Origin: a bacterium
GTDB lineage: Bacteria > Spirochaetota > JAHITG01
NCBI GenBank assembly: GCA_028711675.1
Contig: JAQTRT010000019.1
Span: 1 to 20,159, forward strand
Length of the DNA: 20,159 nucleotides
Reading direction: 5' to 3'
Under the pieces are notes generated by a model. That model was not told where the DNA came from, did not search any database, and was given only the letters and a program-made list of their open reading frames with translations. The first letter of the stretch is position 1, and each line of letters starts with the position of its first letter. This document shows, one piece after another, positions 1 to 6,660 of this stretch. Made by a program: the position numbers and the translations under genes.

Positions 1-2
1 AG

Positions 3-110
3 GACGGGACGATCCAGGGAATGCTCGATATCATGGGTCTGCCGTATACGGGTTCGGGAGTGCTGGGCAGCGCCATGGGACTGAACAAGATCGTTACCAA
101 GCAGCTTTAA
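3..110 (+). pseudogene. ddl: D-alanine--D-alanine ligase, upstream part ending at an in-frame stop
   Basis: The frame from base 3 reads GTIQG, then LPYTGSGV and NKIVTKQL. This is the segment of Ddl that ends the N-terminal domain and enters the ATP-grasp domain (the family pattern is GTIQG..GIPYTGSGV...DK..TK). The frame stops at TAA (108-110). The next codon in the same frame is ATG (111), and the Ddl alignment resumes at once with IPTPGF. About one residue is therefore replaced by a stop in an otherwise intact gene. The true start lies left of the window. The cause could be a nonsense mutation, a sequencing or assembly error, or readthrough; the sequence alone cannot decide. Confidence 0.7.
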
Positions 111-722
111 ATGGCGAACCACATCCCCACACCCGGTTTCTCGCTCATCCGGGAAAGAGCGGATGGGAAGGAAATAAAGGCTCTCGGCACGCCCCTTATC
201 TTTAAACCGTACAAGGAAGGTTCGAGCGTTGGCGTAAAAAAGTTCAATACCTTTGAAGAACTGGAAGCGGACATGGATCGATTATTGGGATTGTACCGAT
301 ACGGCATCGTGGAAAGATTCCTTCACGGGAAGAACATCACCGTTGGCGTGCTGGAGGACCGGAAAGGCATGACAGCTCTTCCTGCGCTTGAACTGGTCCC
401 TGAAAATGAATTTTATGATTATGAAGCGAAATATACGGCAGGCAAGACAAAATTTATCCTGCCGGCCAGGCTGGATGAAGAGGTCGTGATAAGAGCCCGG
501 GACCTGGCGCTCCGGGCCCATCAGGTGCTCTGGTGTTACGGTGTTTCGCGGGTGGATATGATCGTTGCGGAAAGGGATATTTATGTGCTGGAGGTGAATA
601 CGATACCCGGCATGACCCAGACCAGTGATTTGCCCGCCGAGGCCAAGGCTATGGGCATTGAGTTCGACGACCTGGTCGAAAGGATACTGATCAGCGGATA
701 TGAACAGTATGGAAACAAATAA
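111..722 (+). CDS. ddl: D-alanine--D-alanine ligase, ATP-grasp C-terminal part
   Basis: Ddl is cytoplasmic and joins two D-alanines using ATP to make the dipeptide that ends the peptidoglycan stem peptide. The 203 residues hold most of the ATP-grasp fold. KPYKEGSSVGV (about 33-43) is the ATP-binding lysine and glycine-rich loop. ELVPENEFYDYEAKY (about 92-106) is the conserved mobile loop, and EVNTIPGMT near 180-188 carries the Mg-binding Glu and Asn. Intact Ddl proteins are usually 300 to 360 residues, so this part alone lacks the N-terminal D-Ala-binding domain. ATG 111 follows directly on an in-frame TAA with no Shine-Dalgarno sequence before it. I read it as the continuation of a broken frame rather than a designed start. 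The end overlaps ftsQ, as expected in a dcw cluster. Product identity is very likely; whether it is active is doubtful unless the stop is an error. Confidence 0.88.
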   Translation: MANHIPTPGFSLIRERADGKEIKALGTPLIFKPYKEGSSVGVKKFNTFEELEADMDRLLGLYRYGIVERFLHGKNITVGVLEDRKGMTALPALELVPENEFYDYEAKYTAGKTKFILPARLDEEVVIRARDLALRAHQVLWCYGVSRVDMIVAERDIYVLEVNTIPGMTQTSDLPAEAKAMGIEFDDLVERILISGYEQYGNK

Positions 723-1539
723 CGAAAAGATCGTGACAGTCCAGAAGGATTTTTTCCGGGAAAGGTGGTGGACCGGGCTGAGACCCCATGTACTGAGGAT
801 CATCTGCCTTACCATTATCGCTGCGGCGGTCCTTATGGTCTTTATCAGGAGCCTTCAGTTCATCCGGCATTCGGAAATGTTCCATTTGAACAAGATCATC
901 CTCAAAGGGAACCATGACGTGAAATTTGAGGATATCCTGGAGACCCTTGAGATCAAGGATGACCGGAAGAACATTTTTCAGATCAGTTTGAACGGGATCA
1001 AGAAGAAGCTGGAAACGCATCCGAGGATACGGACCGCGTATGTCACCAGAGAACTTCCGGATAAACTGGTGATCCAGATCTTTGAAAGGAGGTCCGTGGC
1101 TCTGATCAATATCAGGAACGACATCAGCCCCTGCCTTTACGAGATCGATGCGGAAGGTTATTTGATCGGTCAGGACCCTTACTTGGCTGAATACGACCTC
1201 CCGGTCATTACGGATGACGGGATCAGGGAAGCGGGCCTGGGAGACAGGATCAGGGATGAGGACGTGCTCCGGATCGTAAACGTTCTCAAGACCGTAGAAA
1301 AAGATATTTTCCAGTTTGGCAGGCTGATCGCCGAGATCAACGTGTCCCAGAAGGCCGGAGACGCGGAGATCACCCTGTACTTGAATTTTTTCAATACCCG
1401 GATCATGCTGGGGAAGACTTTCAGCGAGAAGAAGCTGAAACGGCTTAATACGCTCCTGGTGGTGCTGGGAGAGAAGGTCAAGGACGTGGAATATATCGAT
1501 TTTAAGTTCGATGAAGCGGTGAGCAGGTATAAGATCTGA
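700..1539 (+). CDS. ftsQ: Cell division protein FtsQ
   Basis: FtsQ is a bitopic inner-membrane protein that links early and late divisome proteins through FtsB and FtsL. The 279-residue product has a short charged cytoplasmic tail (1-30) and one membrane segment (about 31-53). An extracytoplasmic POTRA-like domain follows (about 60-130, beginning FHLNKIILKGNHDVKFEDIL), then a beta-rich FtsQ domain containing the family-like stretch LPDKLVIQIFERRSVALI and YEIDAEG. Length and layout match the family. It overlaps the end of ddl by 23 bases, or by 14 if the second in-frame ATG (709) is used. Neither start has a strong Shine-Dalgarno sequence, so translational coupling to ddl is likely. ftsA follows after about 100 bases. 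The position between ddl and ftsA supports the call strongly. Confidence 0.92.
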   Translation: MNSMETNNEKIVTVQKDFFRERWWTGLRPHVLRIICLTIIAAAVLMVFIRSLQFIRHSEMFHLNKIILKGNHDVKFEDILETLEIKDDRKNIFQISLNGIKKKLETHPRIRTAYVTRELPDKLVIQIFERRSVALINIRNDISPCLYEIDAEGYLIGQDPYLAEYDLPVITDDGIREAGLGDRIRDEDVLRIVNVLKTVEKDIFQFGRLIAEINVSQKAGDAEITLYLNFFNTRIMLGKTFSEKKLKRLNTLLVVLGEKVKDVEYIDFKFDEAVSRYKI

Positions 1540-1552
1540 TTAAGAGGAAGCC

Positions 1553-1611
1553 ATAAAGGCGTAAAAAAGAAGGCAGTAAAGGTTAAAAAGGTTTGAAAGG
1601 TTATAAAGGCG
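1553..1611 (+). repeat. Short 9-base repeats (consensus NNAAAGGTT) upstream of ftsA
   Basis: Four consecutive 9-base units lie at 1576-1584, 1585-1593, 1594-1602 and 1603-1611. They read gtaaaggtt, aaaaaggtt, tgaaaggtt and ataaaggcg. The last unit is repeated exactly at 1553-1561. The array fills most of the ftsQ-ftsA gap. No coding role is evident. It could be slippage-derived filler or protein-binding DNA. Confidence 0.6.
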
Positions 1612-1627
1612 AAAATTTTATGAAAGC

Positions 1628-1636
1628 GAGGTGATC
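1628..1636 (+). promoter_or_regulatory. Shine-Dalgarno sequence that decides the ftsA start
   Basis: GAGGTGATC matches the anti-Shine-Dalgarno end of 16S rRNA over nine bases. It lies three bases before GTG 1640. The alternative in-frame GTG at 1631 lies inside this element and so cannot be the start. Confidence 0.75.
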
Positions 1637-1639
1637 AAA

Positions 1640-2875
1640 GTGGGTGAAACAGGCATAATAACAGGTCTGGATATCGGGACCGTTAAAGTGTGCGCCGTCA
1701 TCGGTCAGGTCAATGAGACCGGCGGCGTAAACGTCATAGGCGTGGGCACGGCTCCTTCCTCGGGACTGCGGAAAGGCGTGGTAGTGAACATAGATAACAC
1801 GGTGAAGTCCATCAATCAGGCCATTGAAGAGGCGGAACTCATGGCCGGAGTGGAAATCGAGTCGGTCTATACCGGGATCGCGGGCGGCCATATCAAGAGC
1901 TTCAACAGCCGTGGTGTCGTAGCGGTATCGAACAAGAGCCGGGAGATCACGTCTAATGATGTGGAACGCGTCATTGACGCAGCCAGAGCCATCTCCATTC
2001 CCATCGACAGGGAAGTGATCCATGTGATTCCCCAGGAGTTCATCGTGGATGACCAGGACGGCATCAAGGACCCTGTGGGCATGTCCGGGATCAGGCTGGA
2101 ATCAGAGGTCCATATCATCACTGGCGCCATTGCTTCCATCGAGAATATCATCAAGAGCGTGAACCGGGCCGGGTATGAAGTGGAAGATATCGTGCTGGAA
2201 CCCCTGGCTTCCGCGGAAGCGCTTCTGACTGAGGAAGAGAAGGAACTGGGTGTTGTCCTGGTGGACCTGGGCGGCGGAACCATTGATGTGATCATGTTTC
2301 TGAAAGGGAGCATATGGCACACAGGTGTGATCGGCCTGGGCGGCAACCATATCACCAATGATGTGGCCATCGGTCTCAGGACGCCTATCACATCCGCAGA
2401 GATCATCAAGAAAAGGTACGGATGCGCCTTGACCGACCTTGTGGATACGCAGGAGATCATTGAAGTCCCGGGTGTGGGCGGCCGTCCCGGCAAGAAAGTG
2501 GCACGGAAACTCCTGACCGAGATCATCCAGCCCAGGATGGAAGAGATCTTTGAACTGGTTAAGCGGGAGATGAAAATGTCGGGTTTTGACGAGATGATCG
2601 GCGCCGGGGCTGTGCTGACGGGTGGTACGTCTCTGCTGCCCGGTACAGCGGAACTGGCGGAGAAGGTGCTGAACATCCCTGTGCGCATCGGGGTTTCGGA
2701 AAAAGTAGGCGGTCTGACTGATAAGATCAACAGCCCGATCTATTCCACGGGTGTGGGCCTGGTGCTGTTCGGTTCCAGGAACAAGAGTATGAAGGACCTG
2801 TACAAAGGGACCGAGGAGAACGTGTTCTCGAACATCATCAAGAGACTTGGAATGTGGTTCAAGGAATATTTTTAG
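1640..2875 (+). CDS. ftsA: Cell division protein FtsA
   Basis: FtsA is the actin-like ATPase that anchors FtsZ filaments to the membrane and recruits later divisome proteins. In the 411-residue product, GLDIGT (9-14) is the phosphate-1 loop, VDLGGGT (208-214) the phosphate-2 loop and LTGGT (326-330) the adenosine motif. The segment around 85-165 is the FtsA-specific 1C domain. The C terminus (NVFSNIIKRLGMWFKEYF) can form the amphipathic membrane-targeting helix. Length is normal for the family. I chose GTG 1640 because the nine-base Shine-Dalgarno sequence just before it leaves the usual spacing. ftsZ starts 25 bases downstream, so the two are almost certainly co-transcribed and made in a fixed ratio. 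Confidence 0.96.
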   Translation: MGETGIITGLDIGTVKVCAVIGQVNETGGVNVIGVGTAPSSGLRKGVVVNIDNTVKSINQAIEEAELMAGVEIESVYTGIAGGHIKSFNSRGVVAVSNKSREITSNDVERVIDAARAISIPIDREVIHVIPQEFIVDDQDGIKDPVGMSGIRLESEVHIITGAIASIENIIKSVNRAGYEVEDIVLEPLASAEALLTEEEKELGVVLVDLGGGTIDVIMFLKGSIWHTGVIGLGGNHITNDVAIGLRTPITSAEIIKKRYGCALTDLVDTQEIIEVPGVGGRPGKKVARKLLTEIIQPRMEEIFELVKREMKMSGFDEMIGAGAVLTGGTSLLPGTAELAEKVLNIPVRIGVSEKVGGLTDKINSPIYSTGVGLVLFGSRNKSMKDLYKGTEENVFSNIIKRLGMWFKEYF

Positions 2876-2900
2876 AAAATCTGTTAAAAGGAGAAAGAAT

Positions 2901-4118
2901 ATGAATTTTGAAATGGTTCAGGACGGCGCGAATCCCACCATCATTAAAGTGATCGGTATCGGTGGCGGCGGGTGCAATGCAGTGGACCGTATGGTCGAAG
3001 TGGGTCTGGAAGGCGTGGAATTCATCGCCGCCAACACGGACCTGCAGGATCTGCAGAAAAAACGATCCCAGGGCAAGATCCAGCTGGGGCCCAAGCTTAC
3101 CGGAGGATACGGGGCCGGTATGGTGCCTGATGTGGGCGAAAAAGCCGCCATGGAATCGCGCGACGAGATCAAGGAAATGCTGAGAGGCACGGATTTATTG
3201 TTCATTACAGCCGGCGAGGGCGGCGGGACAGGGACCGGCGCTTCGCCCGTAATAGCCCAGATCGCCAAGGAATTGAGCATCCTTACGATCGGCGTTGTGA
3301 CAAGGCCTTTCCTTTTCGAAGGCAAACCGAGGATGAGGCTGGCGGAAGAGGGGATCCAGAACCTGATGGAACACGTGGATTCTCTGATCGTGATCAAGAA
3401 CGAAAATTTATTGAAGATATCCAATAAACAAACAACGATCCTGAACGCGTATGAACTGGCCAACAACGTACTGAAAAACGCGGTCCAGGGTATCTCCGAA
3501 CTGCTCACCAGACCCGGTCTTATCAACCTGGATTTCGCTGATTTAAAAACAGTGATGAGCAAAAAAGGCAAGGCGGTCATGAGCTTCGGGATCGCCACAG
3601 GCGACAACAGGTCCATGGATGTCGTGGAGAGCGCACTCTCCTCGCCTCTGCTGGAAGAGGATTCCATCAGCGGCGCCACAGGCCTTTTGATCAATGTGAC
3701 GGGCGGAAAGGACCTGAACATGGGCGAAGTGGACCAGATCGTGAAAGCGGTCATCCGTGAAGCGGACGAGAACGCCAATATCATTTTTGGTCATACCTTT
3801 GACAATACTATTACGGATGAAGTGCGGCTTACCATCGTGGCCACAGGTTTCATCACCATGAAGGCAAAAACAGCCTCCGAGAACGAAACATATTCGCCTA
3901 AACTGGAGATCCTGGCCGGCAAGGAATTCGAGAAACCCGCGTTTCAGAGGGTCATGAAGAGCAATTTCGTCAATACCCAGATGGGGAATGACGACAAGAT
4001 CGTGAAGGAATTGAAACAACAGGACTCATATAATAATGAGCCGCAGTTCCTTATCAACTGGGACGAGGAGAACTATGATATCCCTGCGTTCCTCAGGAAC
4101 AAGACCAAAACTCTGTGA
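2901..4118 (+). CDS. ftsZ: Cell division protein FtsZ
   Basis: FtsZ is the tubulin-like GTPase that polymerises into the Z-ring at midcell. The 405-residue product shows the N-terminal GTP-binding signature VIGIGGGGCNAV (17-28) and NTD (45-47). The tubulin signature GGGTGTGASP lies at 108-117, with Ser where Ala is more usual. The T7 loop NLDFADLKTVM (209-219) carries the Asp residues that drive GTP hydrolysis in the next subunit. A linker of about 70 residues follows the core. DIPAFLRNK (393-401) is the conserved C-terminal peptide that binds FtsA and other partners. ATG 2901 sits behind AAAGGAG. The frame is open further upstream to 2847, but that would overlap ftsA and has no ribosome site. 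Confidence 0.97.
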   Translation: MNFEMVQDGANPTIIKVIGIGGGGCNAVDRMVEVGLEGVEFIAANTDLQDLQKKRSQGKIQLGPKLTGGYGAGMVPDVGEKAAMESRDEIKEMLRGTDLLFITAGEGGGTGTGASPVIAQIAKELSILTIGVVTRPFLFEGKPRMRLAEEGIQNLMEHVDSLIVIKNENLLKISNKQTTILNAYELANNVLKNAVQGISELLTRPGLINLDFADLKTVMSKKGKAVMSFGIATGDNRSMDVVESALSSPLLEEDSISGATGLLINVTGGKDLNMGEVDQIVKAVIREADENANIIFGHTFDNTITDEVRLTIVATGFITMKAKTASENETYSPKLEILAGKEFEKPAFQRVMKSNFVNTQMGNDDKIVKELKQQDSYNNEPQFLINWDEENYDIPAFLRNKTKTL

Positions 4119-4152
4119 GGGTCCGTTCTGTCCCGGAAAGTTGCTTCTTTTT

Positions 4153-4185
4153 AAGGCAGGAACAGGCGGGGGCCTTTTTCCTGTT
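4153..4185 (+). terminator. Overlapping hairpins after ftsZ, possible weak terminator
   Basis: AAGGC (4153-4157) can pair with GCCTT (4172-4176), which runs into five T residues (4175-4179). AACAGG (4161-4166) can pair with CCTGTT (4180-4185). The arms interleave, so the pairings are either alternatives or the two stems of a pseudoknot. Stems are short and the element may only attenuate transcription into the next gene. Confidence 0.3.
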
Positions 4186-4237
4186 TGGTCGCGGGACGGA
4201 GTGAGCCGGAGAAGCATTCTGTTGTGTGAGGTGTGAT

Positions 4238-4621
4238 GTGGCAGAAGATCTGAGTAAATTTATTGAGCGTGCCACCGATGTATTGGCCAAGTTCGCGGAA
4301 AGGGAGAAGGCCGGTCTGCCTAAACCGGAAGAAGCCGCAAAAATGCTCCTGGAGAGCGAGAAGAACCTGCAGGCCATTGAATCCCGGTTCAACGTGAACC
4401 GCCTGGAGATCATGTACCAGTACCTGAAGATGAAATACCCGGATGCCGCGATATCGGACACAGCGGAGAAACTGATCAAGATCCTGAAAGTACTGTCCGA
4501 AAAGGAGGATCGTGAATCCGCGGCAAAGACCCATCTCATTCATGAGCAGCTGATTCTGGAACTGAAAAAGATCGAGGATAAGGTCCTGGCCCAGTTTCCC
4601 GATTACCAGAGGAAGTTTTAA
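4238..4621 (+). CDS. Small alpha-helical protein of unknown function downstream of ftsZ
   Basis: I do not recognise a family. The 127-residue product is rich in Glu, Lys, Leu and Ala, has no signal peptide or membrane segment, and looks almost wholly helical. Likely helices are about 1-25, 30-50, 53-66, 72-90 and 95-120, with a Pro-containing turn near 28-30. It looks like a small helical bundle or coiled coil in the cytoplasm. GTG 4238 is preferred because GAGGTG lies a few bases upstream; an in-frame GTG at 4226 lies before that site. Its base and codon use match ftsZ (many ATC, CTG and GAG codons) rather than the AT-rich genes that follow. It probably belongs to the ftsZ transcript, about 120 bases downstream. 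A role in division is only a guess from position. Confidence 0.7.
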   Translation: MAEDLSKFIERATDVLAKFAEREKAGLPKPEEAAKMLLESEKNLQAIESRFNVNRLEIMYQYLKMKYPDAAISDTAEKLIKILKVLSEKEDRESAAKTHLIHEQLILELKKIEDKVLAQFPDYQRKF

Positions 4622-4622
4622 G

Positions 4623-4664
4623 CCCTTTGGGTATAATTCAACCGGGATAAATACCTACAAAGGG
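4623..4664 (+). other. Long imperfect hairpin at the end of the division region
   Basis: CCCTTTG (4623-4629) plus GGTAT (4630-4634) pair with ATACC (4651-4655) and CAAAGGG (4658-4664). This gives a 12-base-pair stem with a two-base bulge and a 16-base loop, starting one base after the stop of the preceding gene. No T-run follows it, so it may protect the 3' end of the mRNA rather than terminate. A TATAAT at 4632-4637 inside it has no good -35 partner. Confidence 0.5.
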
Positions 4665-4675
4665 AAATGTCTTTG

Positions 4676-4697
4676 GGCAGGGAAAGATGCCTTTTTT
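4676..4697 (+). terminator. Probable terminator of the ftsZ transcript
   Basis: GGCA (4676-4679) and TGCC (4688-4691) form a short stem with an eight-base loop, followed at once by six T residues (4692-4697). The stem is weak. Its place between two convergent genes and behind the 4623-4664 hairpin supports a role as end of the + strand transcript. Confidence 0.4.
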
Positions 4698-4757
4698 GAT
4701 TAAAAATTATTTTTATTAAATATCGGAAATTCTGTTGTAATAAAACTATCCAAAAAA

Positions 4758-6257
4758 TTAAATAGGCAATTTTATATTAAAAGCAGTACCTTTTCCGACT
4801 TCGCTCTTCACTTCAATACTGCCTTTGTGCTTTTGGATTATCTCATAGCATAAACTTAATCCCAACCCTGTCCCTTTTCCTACCTCTTTGGTCGTAAAAA
4901 ACGGCTCAAATATCTTGTTTAAATTTTCTTTTGGGACACCCCGGCCTGTATCAGAAACTGTTATCTTTACTTTTTTTTTATCTTCAATACAAGTTGAAAT
5001 TGTTATTTTTCCACCATCAGGCATTGCATCCATTGCATTGCTGAATAAGTTTATTATCACCTGTTGTATTTGATTCTTGTTTACCATTATGGGTGGAAAA
5101 TCAGCCCCGTAATTTTTTATAATTTGGACATTCTTCACTTTTACATCAGCATCAATCAATGATAGTGTCTCATCAATTGTGCTGTTTATATCGACTTTTT
5201 CTGCTGCCGGCATCCCTGTCCTTGAAAATGTTATTAAGTTTCCAATCAACTGCTTGCATCTTACTGCCTCACGTTCTATTGATTTTAATGGCATAAACAG
5301 TGGATCATCATCCTTTATTCCTTTTGCAATGCTCTGGGCAAATCCTAATATTACCCCCATGGGATTGTTGAGTTCATGAGCGATACCACCTGCCAGTTGT
5401 CCTACGGCTGCCAGCTTTTCTGATTGGATAAGCTGTACCCGGAGTTTCTCTTTTTCCTCTTCCGCCAGTTTACGTTCTGTAATGTCTTTACTTACTCCGC
5501 GATAACCTTTCAGAATTCCCTGTTCATCTAATACAGGTACACCGTTGGTAAAAAGACGGATTCGTTTGCCGTCCCTGGTGATATTCCAACTTTCCAGGTC
5601 TTTTATTATTCCTTTATTTTCAGCAATGCTCGAAAACACTTTCCTTGTTCTATCTGCTTCTTCAGGCAGCATCAAATCAAACGGGGTTTTCCCGATAACT
5701 TCTTCCATATTATAGCCGAATATATCTTTAATTTTTTCAGAGCAATAAGTATATATACTCTTCTCATTGACTTCCCAGACCAGGTCTGCCATACTGAGAG
5801 CAACATCCTTGAAACGTTTCTCGGATTCTTCAAGCTGGTCCTTGGCTTTTTCTCTTTCCTCAATTATTCTGCATAGCTCCATTCCGGCAATGATTTTACC
5901 CTGTTTATTCTTTAATACCGAAGCAATATTTTCAAATCGGAATGGAGTGCCGTCTTTAGTAATCCCCACCCGCAAGGCCTGGTGGACTTTTCCATCCTTA
6001 TAAGCCGATTGGATCGGACAGCCTTCGCATATTTTATCGCGTCGTTCGTATATGAAATAACAGTATTCGCCTGTATGGTTTCCAAAATTATCTGTCATAA
6101 ATTTATTTTGATAGACTATCCTCATATCCAGATCTTGAATACTAAGCCCGTCCCCCATGGCAACCATCAGTGTGTCCAGTAGATTCCCCTTGTCTTTTAA
6201 CAGCTCTTTCGCTTCCTGATAATTCTTGCTCAGTTCAAATTTTTCTTTCCCGGTCAT
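4758..6257 (-). CDS. Soluble PAS-PAS sensor histidine kinase
   Basis: This cytoplasmic sensor kinase of 499 residues has no membrane segment. A first PAS-like domain (about 24-130) carries Cys66, Cys77 and Cys80 in a CY...C..CP arrangement. A second PAS/PAC unit spans about 145-262 and ends in GYRGVSKDITERK. A short coiled coil leads to the HisKA domain with phospho-accepting His294 in GGIAHELNNP. The ATPase domain shows the N-box (Asn403, Asn407), DTGRG (436-440), FEPFFTTK (450-457) and GKGTGLGLSL (460-469), so it looks fully active. The HELNNP type of H-box and the ATPase are closely similar to the membrane kinase at 9906-11753. ATG 6257 sits behind AAAGGAG. It is convergent to the division unit. 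The cysteines suggest redox, metal or cofactor sensing; the signal is unknown. No partner regulator is adjacent on this strand. Confidence 0.93.
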   Translation of the reverse strand: MTGKEKFELSKNYQEAKELLKDKGNLLDTLMVAMGDGLSIQDLDMRIVYQNKFMTDNFGNHTGEYCYFIYERRDKICEGCPIQSAYKDGKVHQALRVGITKDGTPFRFENIASVLKNKQGKIIAGMELCRIIEEREKAKDQLEESEKRFKDVALSMADLVWEVNEKSIYTYCSEKIKDIFGYNMEEVIGKTPFDLMLPEEADRTRKVFSSIAENKGIIKDLESWNITRDGKRIRLFTNGVPVLDEQGILKGYRGVSKDITERKLAEEEKEKLRVQLIQSEKLAAVGQLAGGIAHELNNPMGVILGFAQSIAKGIKDDDPLFMPLKSIEREAVRCKQLIGNLITFSRTGMPAAEKVDINSTIDETLSLIDADVKVKNVQIIKNYGADFPPIMVNKNQIQQVIINLFSNAMDAMPDGGKITISTCIEDKKKVKITVSDTGRGVPKENLNKIFEPFFTTKEVGKGTGLGLSLCYEIIQKHKGSIEVKSEVGKGTAFNIKLPI

Positions 6258-6380
6258 TTTTTTCTCCTTTCTCTACTGATAAGTAAGCCAAGGGCGATGC
6301 CGGGTTATTGATATATTGTGAATTGTATTTGTCATTCCTCATGGCGTCCTTATTATGAAATCCCCTGTCCCCTGACTTAC

Positions 6381-6408
6381 AATTTATATTTTTCATCCCG
6401 GTTGTCAA
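6381..6408 (-). promoter_or_regulatory. Candidate promoter for the PAS-PAS kinase
   Basis: On the - strand TTGACA (6408-6403) is followed after 16 bases by TAAATT (6386-6381); an overlapping TATAAA lies at a 14-base spacing. It is about 125 bases upstream of the kinase start at 6257. The -35 is perfect and the -10 is only fair. Confidence 0.4.
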
Positions 6409-6455
6409 TTTTTTTTCAGGTAAAAGGTAAAGCATGACACTTTAACATAATACCT

Positions 6456-6500
6456 GTTGGTAAAAAGGCCAATCCGCAGCTTTCCGGATGCCACCGTAAT
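6456..6500 (-). pseudogene. Possible PAS-domain remnant
   Basis: Within the 403-base gap between 6258 and 6660, the - strand reads ITVASGKLRIGLFTN over 6500-6456. It resembles ITRDGKRIRLFTN in the second PAS domain of the kinase at 4758-6257, and the two share a 12-base identity (CTTTTTACCAAC). The flanks do not form a convincing frame. I take it as debris of a duplicated kinase, with low confidence. Besides the promoter candidate, an AGGGAC/GTCCCT inverted repeat at 6586-6600 and the terminator, I see nothing else in this gap. Confidence 0.3.
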
Positions 6501-6638
6501 CATTAAAAAAAGAGTGCCGGTTCTTGACGGGCTGTTTGCCCGAATGAACTGGAGTAAGGCTCTTAACCGGTCGGCCGTGAGGAACAGGGACAGAGTCCCT
6601 TTCAGTCACTTAAAAAACTGGAAGGGGAGTTTACACAG

Positions 6639-6658
6639 AAAAGATGATGCCATCTTTT
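6639..6658 (-). terminator. Terminator-like hairpin after the hybrid kinase
   Basis: AAAAGATG (6639-6646) and CATCTTTT (6651-6658) form a perfect eight-base-pair stem with a four-base loop. It lies three bases beyond the stop codon of the hybrid kinase. T-runs occur at both ends, so it could stop transcription from either side. The stem is AT-rich. Confidence 0.55.
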
Positions 6659-6660
6659 TT

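Noticed and set aside
282..815. Long - strand frame over ddl and ftsQ
   Set aside because: It lies opposite recognisable Ddl and FtsQ sequence and has no domain or ribosome site; it is a shadow frame.
1553..1611. CRISPR array
   Set aside because: Units are only 9 bases and contiguous, without spacers or nearby cas genes.
1867..2730. 287-codon - strand frame over ftsA
   Set aside because: Ser/Pro/Thr-rich composition typical of antisense to a real gene, and FtsA motifs cover the same bases.
2847..2900. Upstream extension of ftsZ
   Set aside because: It would overlap ftsA and lacks a ribosome site, while ATG 2901 has AAAGGAG and gives the usual FtsZ N terminus.
4632..4637. TATAAT as a promoter -10
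   Set aside because: No acceptable -35 lies at 16-18 bases and it is inside a strong hairpin between convergent genes.
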